Shown one piece after another: positions 1-7,827 of a stretch of DNA of 64,000 bases (position 1 is the stretch's first letter; each line of letters begins with the position of its first letter). The notes under the pieces were generated by a model that searched no databases, was not told the origin of the DNA, and worked only from the letters and a program-made list of their open reading frames with translations. A program made the translations under genes and the position numbers. The stretch is from assembly GCA_947500775.1 (NCBI GenBank), contig CANMTD010000001.1, positions 1,054,001-1,118,000 on the forward strand, read 5' to 3'. Source of the stretch: an uncultured Paracoccaceae bacterium. Lineage in GTDB: Bacteria > Pseudomonadota > Alphaproteobacteria > Rhodobacterales > Rhodobacteraceae.

Positions 1-1103
1 GTGTCGCCGCGGGCCAGACCCGCAACGCTTTGGCCATCCGTCCACGGCATGACCTCATCCATATCGGCGCCCGCAAGTTCGCACAGGGTGGGGCAGATAT
101 CGATGGTGCTGACCGGTGTGGTGATACAGCCCGGCGCCAGCCCCGGCGCCGAAATCATCAGCGGCACCCGGGCCGACCCTTCGAAAAATGACATTTTGAA
201 CCACAACCCGCGTTCGCCCAGCATGTCGCCGTGGTCCGAGGTGAAAATGATGATCGTCTCTTGCCGCGTGTCTTCTATCACCTGCAGGATGTCACCGATC
301 TTGTCGTCCAGATAAGACAGATTGGCGAAATAGGCGCGGCGCGCCCGGGCGATATGGTCGGCGGTGATGTCGAAGCTGCGCCAGTCGTTGGCGTCGAAGA
401 TGCGCTGCGAATGCGGGTCGTGATCCTCATAGGGCATGGTTGGGACCTCGGGCTGCAGATGTGCGCAATCCTCGTAAAGGTCCCAGTATTTGCGCCGCGT
501 GACATATGGGTCATGCGGGTGGGTGAAGGAGACCGTCAGGCACCACGGCCGGTCGTCGTGACCGCGTGCAAGGTCATACAGCTTGCGGGTCGCGTGATAG
601 GCGACCTCGTCGTCATATTCCATCTGGTTGGAAATCTCGGCGATACCGGCGCCGGTGACCGACCCCATGTTATGATACCACCAGTCGATCCGTTCGCCCG
701 GCTTGCGGTAATCCGGCGTCCAGCCGAAATCGGGGGGGTAGATGTCGGTGGTCAGGCGTTCTTCGAACCCGTGCAGCTGATCGGGGCCGACGAAATGCAT
801 CTTGCCCGACAGGCAGGTCTGATACCCCGCGCGGCGCAGGTGGTGCGCATAGGTCGGGATGGCCGAGGCGAATTCGGCGGCATTGTCATAGACCCCGGTG
901 CGCGACGGAAGCTGCCCGGACATGAAACTGGCCCGCCCGGGCGAACACAGCGGCGATCCGGTATAGGTATTGGCAAAGCGGGCGGATTGATCCGCCAGCC
1001 GCCGCAGGTTCGGCAGATGCAGCCATTCCGCCGGTCCGTCGGGGAAAAAGGTGCCGTTCAACTGATCGACCATCAGGATCAGGATGTTTGGTTTTGTGTC
1101 CAC
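1..1103 (-). CDS. betC: Choline sulfatase, N-terminal 367 codons (runs off the left edge)
   Basis: Alkaline-phosphatase-fold sulfatase that hydrolyses choline O-sulfate to choline and sulfate in the cytoplasm, feeding glycine-betaine synthesis. The protein opens MDTKPNILILMVDQLNGT, with the metal-binding aspartate at residue 13. The formylglycine signature C-S-P-G-R is at residues 53-57 (Cys53, Pro55, Arg57), and a TSDHGD metal motif lies near the truncated end. The spacing and the VDQLNGT opening match choline sulfatases better than general arylsulfatases. The start is GTG at 1103; no in-frame ATG precedes it. The remaining C-terminal part is beyond position 1. It is divergent from the LysR gene that begins near 1216, the usual arrangement for betC and its regulator. 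Choline-sulfatase identity is likely rather than certain without the C-terminus. Confidence 0.85.
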   Translation of the reverse strand, partial: MDTKPNILILMVDQLNGTFFPDGPAEWLHLPNLRRLADQSARFANTYTGSPLCSPGRASFMSGQLPSRTGVYDNAAEFASAIPTYAHHLRRAGYQTCLSGKMHFVGPDQLHGFEERLTTDIYPPDFGWTPDYRKPGERIDWWYHNMGSVTGAGIAEISNQMEYDDEVAYHATRKLYDLARGHDDRPWCLTVSFTHPHDPYVTRRKYWDLYEDCAHLQPEVPTMPYEDHDPHSQRIFDANDWRSFDITADHIARARRAYFANLSYLDDKIGDILQVIEDTRQETIIIFTSDHGDMLGERGLWFKMSFFEGSARVPLMISAPGLAPGCITTPVSTIDICPTLCELAGADMDEVMPWTDGQSVAGLARGD

Positions 1104-1156
1104 TGGTGTTCGTGCCCCATAACGCGGCCCCGCAGGGCTGATGGTTGTATTAGGTT

Positions 1157-1173
1157 ATTTCTATGGTAGAAAT
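1157..1173. promoter_or_regulatory. Palindromic LysR-type operator between betC and its regulator
   Basis: Perfect 7-bp inverted repeat ATTTCTA-tgg-TAGAAAT in the AT-rich intergenic region between the divergent sulfatase and LysR genes. It contains the T-N11-A pattern bound by LysR proteins. Its position suggests one regulator site serving both promoters. Confidence 0.55.
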
Positions 1174-1215
1174 TATTTTGCTCAATAAATATAGAATGTG
1201 AAGGCGCAATGCCTG

Positions 1216-2163
1216 ATGGCCGATATCGATAAAAGCTATACCAATCTGGCCCGCAATTCCGCAGACCTTTGTGCGTTCATGATTGTCTGCCGACACGGGC
1301 AGCTGTCTTCGGCGTCCAAAGCAATGAAGATTTCACAGCCCAGCCTGAGCCACCGCATCAAGAATCTGGAACTGGCGCTGGGGTTGAAGCTGTTCACGCG
1401 CACCTCGAAAGGGGTGGAGCTGACCCGCGACGGGCAATATCTGTACCGGCGCATTGAACGACCGCTGACACAGGTGTCCGAGCGGTTCGCAGAGTTTTCG
1501 GCCACCGACAAGGCGGAAAAGGTAATGATCTCGGTCGATTATGCCTTTGCCTCGCTGTGGCTGCTGCCCAGATTGCCACGCATCCGGGATGTAACCGGGG
1601 CCATCAACCTGTGCATCCTGACCTCGCAGGACCCGGTGGAAAACGCGGGCCCGGACACGGATATCATCATCCACATGGACCATTTCAACGACAGCAAAAC
1701 CCGGGAAAACCTGTTGTTTCAGGAACGGGTTTCGGCGATTTGCAGCCCCGCGTTCAAACAATCCCACCCCGGGATCACCAGCCCCGCCGATCTGTTGGAA
1801 CAGTCCCCGTATCTGCTGCATCTGAATTCGCCCACCGCCAATACGCCCTGGTGCAGTTGGGCCGAATGGTTTGAAATATTGGGGGAAGATACCAACGACA
1901 TGTCGAAGGATACGATTTTCAGCAATTATGAGCTGATCATCCGCGCGGCAAGCGGCGGGCAGGGGGTTGCGCTGGGCTGGCAGGGGCTGACCGAAAGCCT
2001 GTTGGACGGGGGGGCGCTGACGACGCTTTTGCCGGATGTGGTCACGACCGAATGCGGATATTTCATCGATCTGCCCCAAAGCAAATCTTCGAACATGGTC
2101 GAGGTTCTGAGGGCGTGGATCGTCAACGAGGCCCAGAGCCCCCAAAGCGATGGGCTAAGCTGA
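1216..2163 (+). CDS. LysR-family regulator, probably of choline sulfate use
   Basis: LysR-type transcription factor of about 315 residues. It has an N-terminal winged helix-turn-helix (LSSASKAMKISQPSLSHRI, then a wing ending TRTSKGVELTRDG) and a C-terminal substrate-binding fold resembling the GcvA-like subgroup. The start is uncertain. ATG at 1216 has AAGG at 1201-1204 as a possible ribosome-binding site, and an in-frame GTG at 1198 is the alternative. It is divergent from choline sulfatase, and a family of LysR proteins found beside betC is annotated as choline-sulfate-utilization regulators. The function here is inferred from that context. The gene converges with the cyclic-nucleotide-binding gene, with 35 bp between their stop codons. 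Confidence 0.8.
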   Translation: MADIDKSYTNLARNSADLCAFMIVCRHGQLSSASKAMKISQPSLSHRIKNLELALGLKLFTRTSKGVELTRDGQYLYRRIERPLTQVSERFAEFSATDKAEKVMISVDYAFASLWLLPRLPRIRDVTGAINLCILTSQDPVENAGPDTDIIIHMDHFNDSKTRENLLFQERVSAICSPAFKQSHPGITSPADLLEQSPYLLHLNSPTANTPWCSWAEWFEILGEDTNDMSKDTIFSNYELIIRAASGGQGVALGWQGLTESLLDGGALTTLLPDVVTTECGYFIDLPQSKSSNMVEVLRAWIVNEAQSPQSDGLS

Positions 2164-2198
2164 AGGCATTCACGGCGCTGATGCGCGGCGCAGTTTGC

Positions 2199-2609
2199 CT
2201 ATGCGACAGGCTCGGCCACGCGGTCGCCAAGGATGCGCAGGATCTTTGCCAATGTGCCGGGGCAGTTGGACAGCAGTTTCTGGAACCCGTCTTTCGTGAT
2301 CCGCAGGGTTTCCACCTCGGTCAGGGCCCGGACTGTTTTGTCGCGGGGGTCGTCCGTCAGAATGGCGGTTTCGCCGACGATGTTCTGCGGCCCGCAGGTG
2401 CCGACCTTGGCGCCGTTCCGGATGACTTCAACTTCGCCCTTCAGGATCACATAGGCGGCATCGGCGATCTGACCTTCGCCGAACAGGGTTTCGCCCGCAT
2501 TGAACAGAACTTCGTCCGAAGCAAAGGCCATAAGCTTCAGCTTGGTTTGTTCCATGGTCTTGAACAGCGGAATGCCACGCAGCAGGTCCAGTTCGTCACT
2601 CAGGAGCAT
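2199..2609 (-). CDS. Stand-alone cyclic-nucleotide-binding (Crp-like) domain protein
   Basis: A 136-residue protein made almost entirely of one cNMP-binding beta-barrel: LLRGIPLFKTM opening, an AGETLFGEGQ turn, a VILKGEVEVIRNG strand pair and a phosphate-cassette-like region around IVGETAIL. No DNA-binding helix-turn-helix follows, so it is not a Crp transcription factor. It may be a ligand-sensing or regulatory subunit. AGGAAGA upstream of the ATG gives a good ribosome-binding site. It lies 42 bp downstream of the ABC-like gene on the same strand and is probably the last gene of that operon, so a role in gating the ABC-like protein is plausible but inferred. The usual cassette arginine is not clearly present, so ligand binding is unproven. 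Confidence 0.8.
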   Translation of the reverse strand: MLLSDELDLLRGIPLFKTMEQTKLKLMAFASDEVLFNAGETLFGEGQIADAAYVILKGEVEVIRNGAKVGTCGPQNIVGETAILTDDPRDKTVRALTEVETLRITKDGFQKLLSNCPGTLAKILRILGDRVAEPVA

Positions 2610-2651
2610 ATCTGTCTTCCTATCCTACCATGATATCAAGGTATGCGATGT

Positions 2652-5342
2652 CTAGAGAATATCAACCTTGTCATCCAAAGCCAGATTTTTCGCGTCCCGT
2701 CTGATGGCCTTGTCTTCGAATTCGACACATCTGTTGAAATGTTTGGACAATTCGGATGTGGCCAGAACCCAGATGACGGCGGATTTGTCGCCGTTGGTGG
2801 CAATGAAGTCGAGCGCGTTTCGAATAATCGTTTCCTGCAGAGTCGGGTCCAATCCGGACAGCGGCCGGTTGAAGACATAGTAATCGGACCGCCGTATCAG
2901 GGCCCTGGCAAGGTTCAGCTTCTGACGCTGGACTGCGGTCAGGCGCCGCCCCGAAGGACCCAGATCATATTCAAGGCCAAGGGCAAATATCCGTTGCATC
3001 AGGGCAGGTTTGCTTTGCACCAGTTCCTGCATAATGGCCTGAACCTGTATTTCGGCGTCGTTGTAACGGTGGTTCACCTTGCCGAAAATGACGTTGTCGA
3101 TCAGGCTTGCCGCGCTGAGAAAGCGATCCTGATTGTATCTTTCGACCTTTTTCTGCAAATGCGCCGGGGTGTTTCTTGCGATCATGCCGCGCACGTTCAC
3201 GATGTCTTTTTTCAATTGATCGTTCAGAACGCCAAACCGGTATTTGGGTTCGATGTATTCAAAGGCGATGAAGATAAAGGCGACCCTGTCATCATCGCTT
3301 ACATTTTGATAATCGATGCCACCTGTGCGCAGGATCATCGCCTGATAATGCGGAACCTCATGCGGTTCCATATAGTCCAGACGTTCGTAAAACGGGTGTG
3401 TCTTCGGGATGTGCTGGAACATTTCCAGCGTGTGATCCATGATCGTGCGGCCCATATAGTACAGCTGTTCGCTCAGACCGCTTTGGATAAGCATATTCCG
3501 GAAATAGGCCAACCCTTCCGCCGAGCGTTGTTTCAACACACCAAAAACAAGGTTGTCGATGACTTTGGCTTCGCTGTTGTAGGTGCCGATCTCAAACGGC
3601 ACGATCAGGTTTGACCGACCTCGGGCCTCAAGTTCGGCGTGGAACTCTTTGCGCAATTTCACGATATCATTGGCGAAGTCGGGGTCTTTTTCGGGGTCGA
3701 TAACCGACTGCGAGGCAAAGCCGAACACGTCGCGGGTCATGTCAACGATTTCGATAACAGAATCGATCGCCGTCAGTATGTCACCGTCCCGGGATGATGC
3801 CGCGACGACGGAATGGTCGATCCAATTGCTTTTTATATCGTAATCCGGGTTGCCCGATCTTTTGGCTTCGATGATGTCCCATTTTCGTTTCTGAGAGGCC
3901 TCATCGCTGTATTCCGCCACGCCTTGGGGGGCGTTTTTAAGCCCGTACAGCAGGTTGTCTTTCAACGATCCGGCAAAGAAATAGGCATCCGCCGAGGCAT
4001 AGGAAATGCGGCGTCCGGTGATCGCTTCGGGCAGGCTGAAAATATCCTTGTCACCAGAGCAGATTCGGCCCGCCGCAGGATAGGCAATGCGTGCCATGGT
4101 TTCGGCAATGACATTGGCGCCGCTGTTGGCATCGCCGACGATTGCCACGGTTTCACCCGGTGCGATATCCAGCGACACCTGTTCCAATGCCCGGGCGCCG
4201 CTGTCATCCTGAACCGTCAGGTTCATGGCTCTCAGAGGGGATTCCAGATGATCGCCATTCGCCGGGTGCAGAACATGCAGTTCCGGGTCGATCATGTTCT
4301 CGACGTCGAACTGTTCGATCACCTGTTCGTATTTGACCTGCACATCCTGACGCGCCAGATCCCAGTCGATCAGCTCTTTCAGCGGTCCGGGGAATTCCTT
4401 GTAGGCGTTGATCACCGCGATCAGCTGACCCACGTCCAGTTTCCCGGTGATCGTCAGCACGCCACCGATCAGGTAGAACAGGAATGGTGACATCTGCGCC
4501 AGCAGGTTGTTCAGGAATTTGACCATGAACTTGCGCTGGTAGATTTCGTAGCGGATTTTGAACAGCGCCCCCAGACGGTCCGCGATTTCGGCCCGTTCAT
4601 AGTTGGTGGTGTCATAGGCGTGGATCGTGTTGATGCCTTCCACGATTTCGTTGACCCGCCCGGCCAGTTGGCGCGCGCCAAGCTGCCGTTCGCGGCCCAG
4701 CACGATCAGCCTTTGGCGCAGCCGGGGGATGATCCCGATCTGGAGCGAGGCGACGGCCAGCGCGACCAGCCCCAGCCAGAAATGCTGAACGAAGATGAAC
4801 ACCAGCGCGGTCAGCGCCTGACCACCAAGGATCGCGGGCTGGACAAAGGCGTCCGCGGTAAAGCCGCCCAATGGCTCGACCTCGTCCTTGACCATGCTGG
4901 ACACTTCGCCGCCCTTGATGTGTTTGAAATGATGCGGCCGGAACCGCAGGATGCGGTCGACCAGATCGAACCGCACCCGGCGCAGCAGGCGTTCGCCCAT
5001 CAAGCCTTTGTAAGTATTCAGGTAATATTTGAACAATCCGTTGACGATCACCAGCGCCAGAAAGGCGAAACACAGGCCGATCAGGGTCTGCAGCCGATCC
5101 AGATCCATGCCGCCAAAGACATTCACCGACCCGACAAAGGGCAGGGGAATGTCGATCGGCATAAAGACCTGAGTGTCCCCCGGCGCTTCAAATCCCACAC
5201 CCTGGATCGGGCCGTTGACAATCATCTTGGGCAGATCGAAGGCCATGTAATACGGGATCATCGAAATCGCGACGATGCACAGCATCCAGATTTGTTGGCG
5301 GCGGGTGTGTTTCCAGATGTATTTGGTAAAACTCGGTTCCAT
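2652..5342 (-). CDS. Degenerate ABC-exporter-like membrane protein with a large insert
   Basis: About 896 residues from the ATG at 5342; an in-frame TTG at 5381 would add 13. Residues about 20-330 form an exporter-type transmembrane domain with several hydrophobic segments. The nucleotide-binding domain that follows is damaged. The Walker A position reads GDANSGAN (about 403-410) and lacks the lysine. The signature reads LTAVQ instead of LSGGQ (about 801-805). The Walker B end reads YYVFNRP instead of hhhhDEP, and no H-loop histidine is evident. Between the Walker A and signature halves sits an insert of roughly 280 residues. The motif D-N-(L/V)-x-x-G after the Q-loop occurs three times (about 462, 596 and 749). 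The protein therefore looks catalytically inactive as an ATPase while keeping the fold. It is downstream of three glycosyltransferase genes, so export or assembly of a glycan is a guess from context. Confidence 0.8.
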   Translation of the reverse strand: MEPSFTKYIWKHTRRQQIWMLCIVAISMIPYYMAFDLPKMIVNGPIQGVGFEAPGDTQVFMPIDIPLPFVGSVNVFGGMDLDRLQTLIGLCFAFLALVIVNGLFKYYLNTYKGLMGERLLRRVRFDLVDRILRFRPHHFKHIKGGEVSSMVKDEVEPLGGFTADAFVQPAILGGQALTALVFIFVQHFWLGLVALAVASLQIGIIPRLRQRLIVLGRERQLGARQLAGRVNEIVEGINTIHAYDTTNYERAEIADRLGALFKIRYEIYQRKFMVKFLNNLLAQMSPFLFYLIGGVLTITGKLDVGQLIAVINAYKEFPGPLKELIDWDLARQDVQVKYEQVIEQFDVENMIDPELHVLHPANGDHLESPLRAMNLTVQDDSGARALEQVSLDIAPGETVAIVGDANSGANVIAETMARIAYPAAGRICSGDKDIFSLPEAITGRRISYASADAYFFAGSLKDNLLYGLKNAPQGVAEYSDEASQKRKWDIIEAKRSGNPDYDIKSNWIDHSVVAASSRDGDILTAIDSVIEIVDMTRDVFGFASQSVIDPEKDPDFANDIVKLRKEFHAELEARGRSNLIVPFEIGTYNSEAKVIDNLVFGVLKQRSAEGLAYFRNMLIQSGLSEQLYYMGRTIMDHTLEMFQHIPKTHPFYERLDYMEPHEVPHYQAMILRTGGIDYQNVSDDDRVAFIFIAFEYIEPKYRFGVLNDQLKKDIVNVRGMIARNTPAHLQKKVERYNQDRFLSAASLIDNVIFGKVNHRYNDAEIQVQAIMQELVQSKPALMQRIFALGLEYDLGPSGRRLTAVQRQKLNLARALIRRSDYYVFNRPLSGLDPTLQETIIRNALDFIATNGDKSAVIWVLATSELSKHFNRCVEFEDKAIRRDAKNLALDDKVDIL

Positions 5343-5413
5343 AAACGACTTTCTGCTAGTCCGGATGACATAGCGGTCCAATGAGGCCCATCAAGATAGA
5401 ATAGTGAAACTAA

Positions 5414-6574
5414 TCAGGTTCCCGCAAATTTATTCTGAAGTTCGCGCAGGATTTGGGCGGTGCGCCGGGCGCCATTGGTGCGGAACGGCAATTGTTCGGG
5501 GGCGGGGGTTTCGGTCAGCGCCCGGTTGATCGCCTGCACCAGACGCGGGCCGGTCAATTCGCTGTCGCGCAGCATCACGGCGCGGTTCAGCTGTTCCAGC
5601 TTTATCGCGCGGTCGGTCTGTTCGGTTTCGCCGCTGGCCGAAAACGGGATCAGCAGCGCGCGGCACCCGGCCGCCAGAATATCGCCGACGGTGTTGTAGC
5701 CTGCCTGCGATATCGACAGGCGCGCGCCCGCCAGCAGGCTGGGGAAATCGGTGCGAAACCGCATCAGTTGGATATTGGCAGGGGCCGAGGCGGCAAAGCG
5801 GTCGAAATCCGCCTGCGGCAGGTTGGGGCCGGTGATCACGCCCCATTTTTCCAGCTCGGGCATCTGGGCCGCCGCCTCAAGCGCGGCTGTGATAAAGGCC
5901 GCACCGACCGCGCCGCCCCCGGCCGAAACGACCACATCGAACTGGTCTTCGGGCGCGGGGGGCGGCGGCGTCGGGCCGCAGACGATGCCGGTATAAACGA
6001 TGCGCGAGGCGATATCGGGGGTCGGGCCGAAGGTGTCCTCCAGACGGGCGAATTCGGGATCGCCATGCACCAGCACATGGTCGAAATGGGTGTTCACGAA
6101 ATCCACGGTTTCGGCATCCCGCGACGGTTTGCTGCGCTGTTGCAGGATATCGCGGATCGACGACACCAGCAGCGGGCGCGGGGTTGTGGATTTGATCGCA
6201 TCCAGCAGGGGCAGCAGTTCAAAGAACACCTTGCGGCGGCCAAAGGGGAAGGCCTCGATCATCACGACATCGGGTTTGATATCGTGATAGGCGTCCAGCA
6301 ACTGACGGGTGCGGTTTGCCTTGAAGGTATCGTCGACCGGCACGCCCTCGGCATCGACCAGCCCCGAAAAGCTGACATCGCTGACCGCGATGGGGGGCAA
6401 TGCGATATGCCCGATACCGGGCCCCGGAAACCCCGCAACCGGCATCCCGCCGGTCACCAATGTGACCTCGAACCCTTCGTCAAGCAGCCCCCGGGCGATG
6501 CGGCTGGCGCGGGCCAGATGGCCGATGCCCAGCAGATGTTGCACGTAGAAAAACACATGGGGTTTGTGGGTCAT
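5414..6574 (-). CDS. MurG-like glycosyltransferase
   Basis: A 386-residue GT-B protein of the predicted glycosyltransferase group related to MurG and MGT. Residues 1-40 carry an N-terminal Rossmann start with a G-I-G-H-L-A-R-A glycine-rich loop (donor/acceptor fold). The C-terminal donor half includes VVVSAGGGAVG and the late motif SISQAGYNTVGDILAAG, which matches the UDP-sugar-binding loop of family 28 enzymes. The start at 6574 makes a 4-bp ATGA overlap with the upstream glycosyltransferase gene, which favours it over the in-frame ATG at 6589. No signal peptide is seen, so it should act at the cytoplasmic face. Donor and acceptor sugars cannot be told from sequence. A 71-bp gap separates it from the ABC-like gene. 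Confidence 0.8.
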   Translation of the reverse strand: MTHKPHVFFYVQHLLGIGHLARASRIARGLLDEGFEVTLVTGGMPVAGFPGPGIGHIALPPIAVSDVSFSGLVDAEGVPVDDTFKANRTRQLLDAYHDIKPDVVMIEAFPFGRRKVFFELLPLLDAIKSTTPRPLLVSSIRDILQQRSKPSRDAETVDFVNTHFDHVLVHGDPEFARLEDTFGPTPDIASRIVYTGIVCGPTPPPPAPEDQFDVVVSAGGGAVGAAFITAALEAAAQMPELEKWGVITGPNLPQADFDRFAASAPANIQLMRFRTDFPSLLAGARLSISQAGYNTVGDILAAGCRALLIPFSASGETEQTDRAIKLEQLNRAVMLRDSELTGPRLVQAINRALTETPAPEQLPFRTNGARRTAQILRELQNKFAGT

Positions 6575-7827
6575 GGGGTGGTGTTCCATTCTGTATCAAA
6601 CAGGTCGACCAACTGGCGGATGCTGGTGTGATAGTCCAGTGTCTTGCGCACCCGGTCTTCGGCGGCGGCACCCAGTGTCTGGCGTAATTGCGGGTCGGTG
6701 ATCGCCTGTTCCAGCGCCCCAGCCAGTGCCGGGGCATCCTCTGGCGGCACCAACAGCCCGTTTTCGCCATCGGTGAAAAATTCGGGGATGCCCGAAATCG
6801 CGGTGCTGAGACAGGCCACCCCCTGACTGGCCGCTTCGACCAGAACATTGGGCAGCCCGTCGCGGTCGCCATCGGCGGTGATGCGGCAGGCCAGGGCGAA
6901 CAGATCGGCCTTGCGGTACTGCTCCAACACCTCGCTTTGGCTGACCGGCCCCAACCATGTGATCCTGTCGCCAAGGCCCAGCGTTTCGGCCTGCTGTTGC
7001 AGCTTGGCCCGCTGCGGCCCGTCGCCAGCATGCACAAAGCGCCAGTGCAGGTCCGGCGGCAACTGGGCCAGCGCCTGCAACAGGACGTCATAGCCCTTTT
7101 TGGGCACCGCGCGGCCCACGCTGAGGATCGTCACCGGGGCGTCCGGGTCCCGCCCATCGTGGGCCGATGCGGGCCGGTCGACATGCGGGAACCGTTGCAG
7201 GTTCAGCCCGTGATAGCTGAGGTGCACCGCCTCTGCCCGATCCCCGGCCAGTTGGCGCAGGTGGTCGTGGCCGGTGCGGGTGCAGGTCACGGTCCAGCGG
7301 GCATCCTGCAGCTTTTGCGCAAGCTCCCAGTCGGGCGAGGTCCAGATATCCTTGGCATGGGCCGAGACCGTCCATGGGACGCCTGCGATCCGGCTGGCAT
7401 AGCGGGCGACCGAGGCGGGCGTATGGATGAAATGCGCATGCATCCAATCCGCGCCTTCGGGCCATTCGGCCACCAGCACGGCGGCCTGCCCGAACCGCCG
7501 CACCCGGTTGCGGGTGAAATCGCGGCGCAGGTCGGACAGGAACCCCTTGAAGGCCGCGCCAAACCCCGGTTTGCGCGCGCTGGTGATCAGCCCCCGCACC
7601 ACCCGGAACAGCGCCTGATGCAGATATTCCGGCAGATACTGCACGGGCGCCTCAATTTCATCATGCACCGGATGGCGCTTGCGGTCGGTCGGGTGGCGCA
7701 GGGATACGATCACCAGATCCAGCCCGGCCTGTTCCAGCCCGCGCAATTCCTGCGCAATGAAGGTTTCGGACAGCCGTGGATAGCCCTTGACCAGCACGGC
7801 GATCTTGCGTCGTGAGGCTTGTGTCAT
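6571..7827 (-). CDS. Glycosyltransferase family 4 protein
   Basis: A 418-residue GT-B retaining glycosyltransferase resembling the colanic-acid WcaL-like group. The opening KIAVLVKGYPRLSETFIAQE is the typical N-terminal beta strand and loop. HAHFIHTPASVARYAS gives the acceptor-side histidines, and SVGRAVPKKGYDVLLQAL starts the C-terminal domain. GDRDGLPNVLVEA is the nucleotide-sugar EX7E region, with Asp in place of the usual first Glu. It overlaps the upstream gene by 4 bp and the downstream gene by 4 bp, so the three glycosyltransferases are translationally coupled. It probably adds one hexose to a lipid-linked or soluble glycan. The substrate is unknown. Confidence 0.85.
   Translation of the reverse strand: MTQASRRKIAVLVKGYPRLSETFIAQELRGLEQAGLDLVIVSLRHPTDRKRHPVHDEIEAPVQYLPEYLHQALFRVVRGLITSARKPGFGAAFKGFLSDLRRDFTRNRVRRFGQAAVLVAEWPEGADWMHAHFIHTPASVARYASRIAGVPWTVSAHAKDIWTSPDWELAQKLQDARWTVTCTRTGHDHLRQLAGDRAEAVHLSYHGLNLQRFPHVDRPASAHDGRDPDAPVTILSVGRAVPKKGYDVLLQALAQLPPDLHWRFVHAGDGPQRAKLQQQAETLGLGDRITWLGPVSQSEVLEQYRKADLFALACRITADGDRDGLPNVLVEAASQGVACLSTAISGIPEFFTDGENGLLVPPEDAPALAGALEQAITDPQLRQTLGAAAEDRVRKTLDYHTSIRQLVDLFDTEWNTTP

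Noticed and set aside
231-1169. Long plus-strand reading frame over the choline sulfatase gene
   Set aside because: It is antisense to clear sulfatase motifs and its composition looks like a shadow of the GC-rich third positions.
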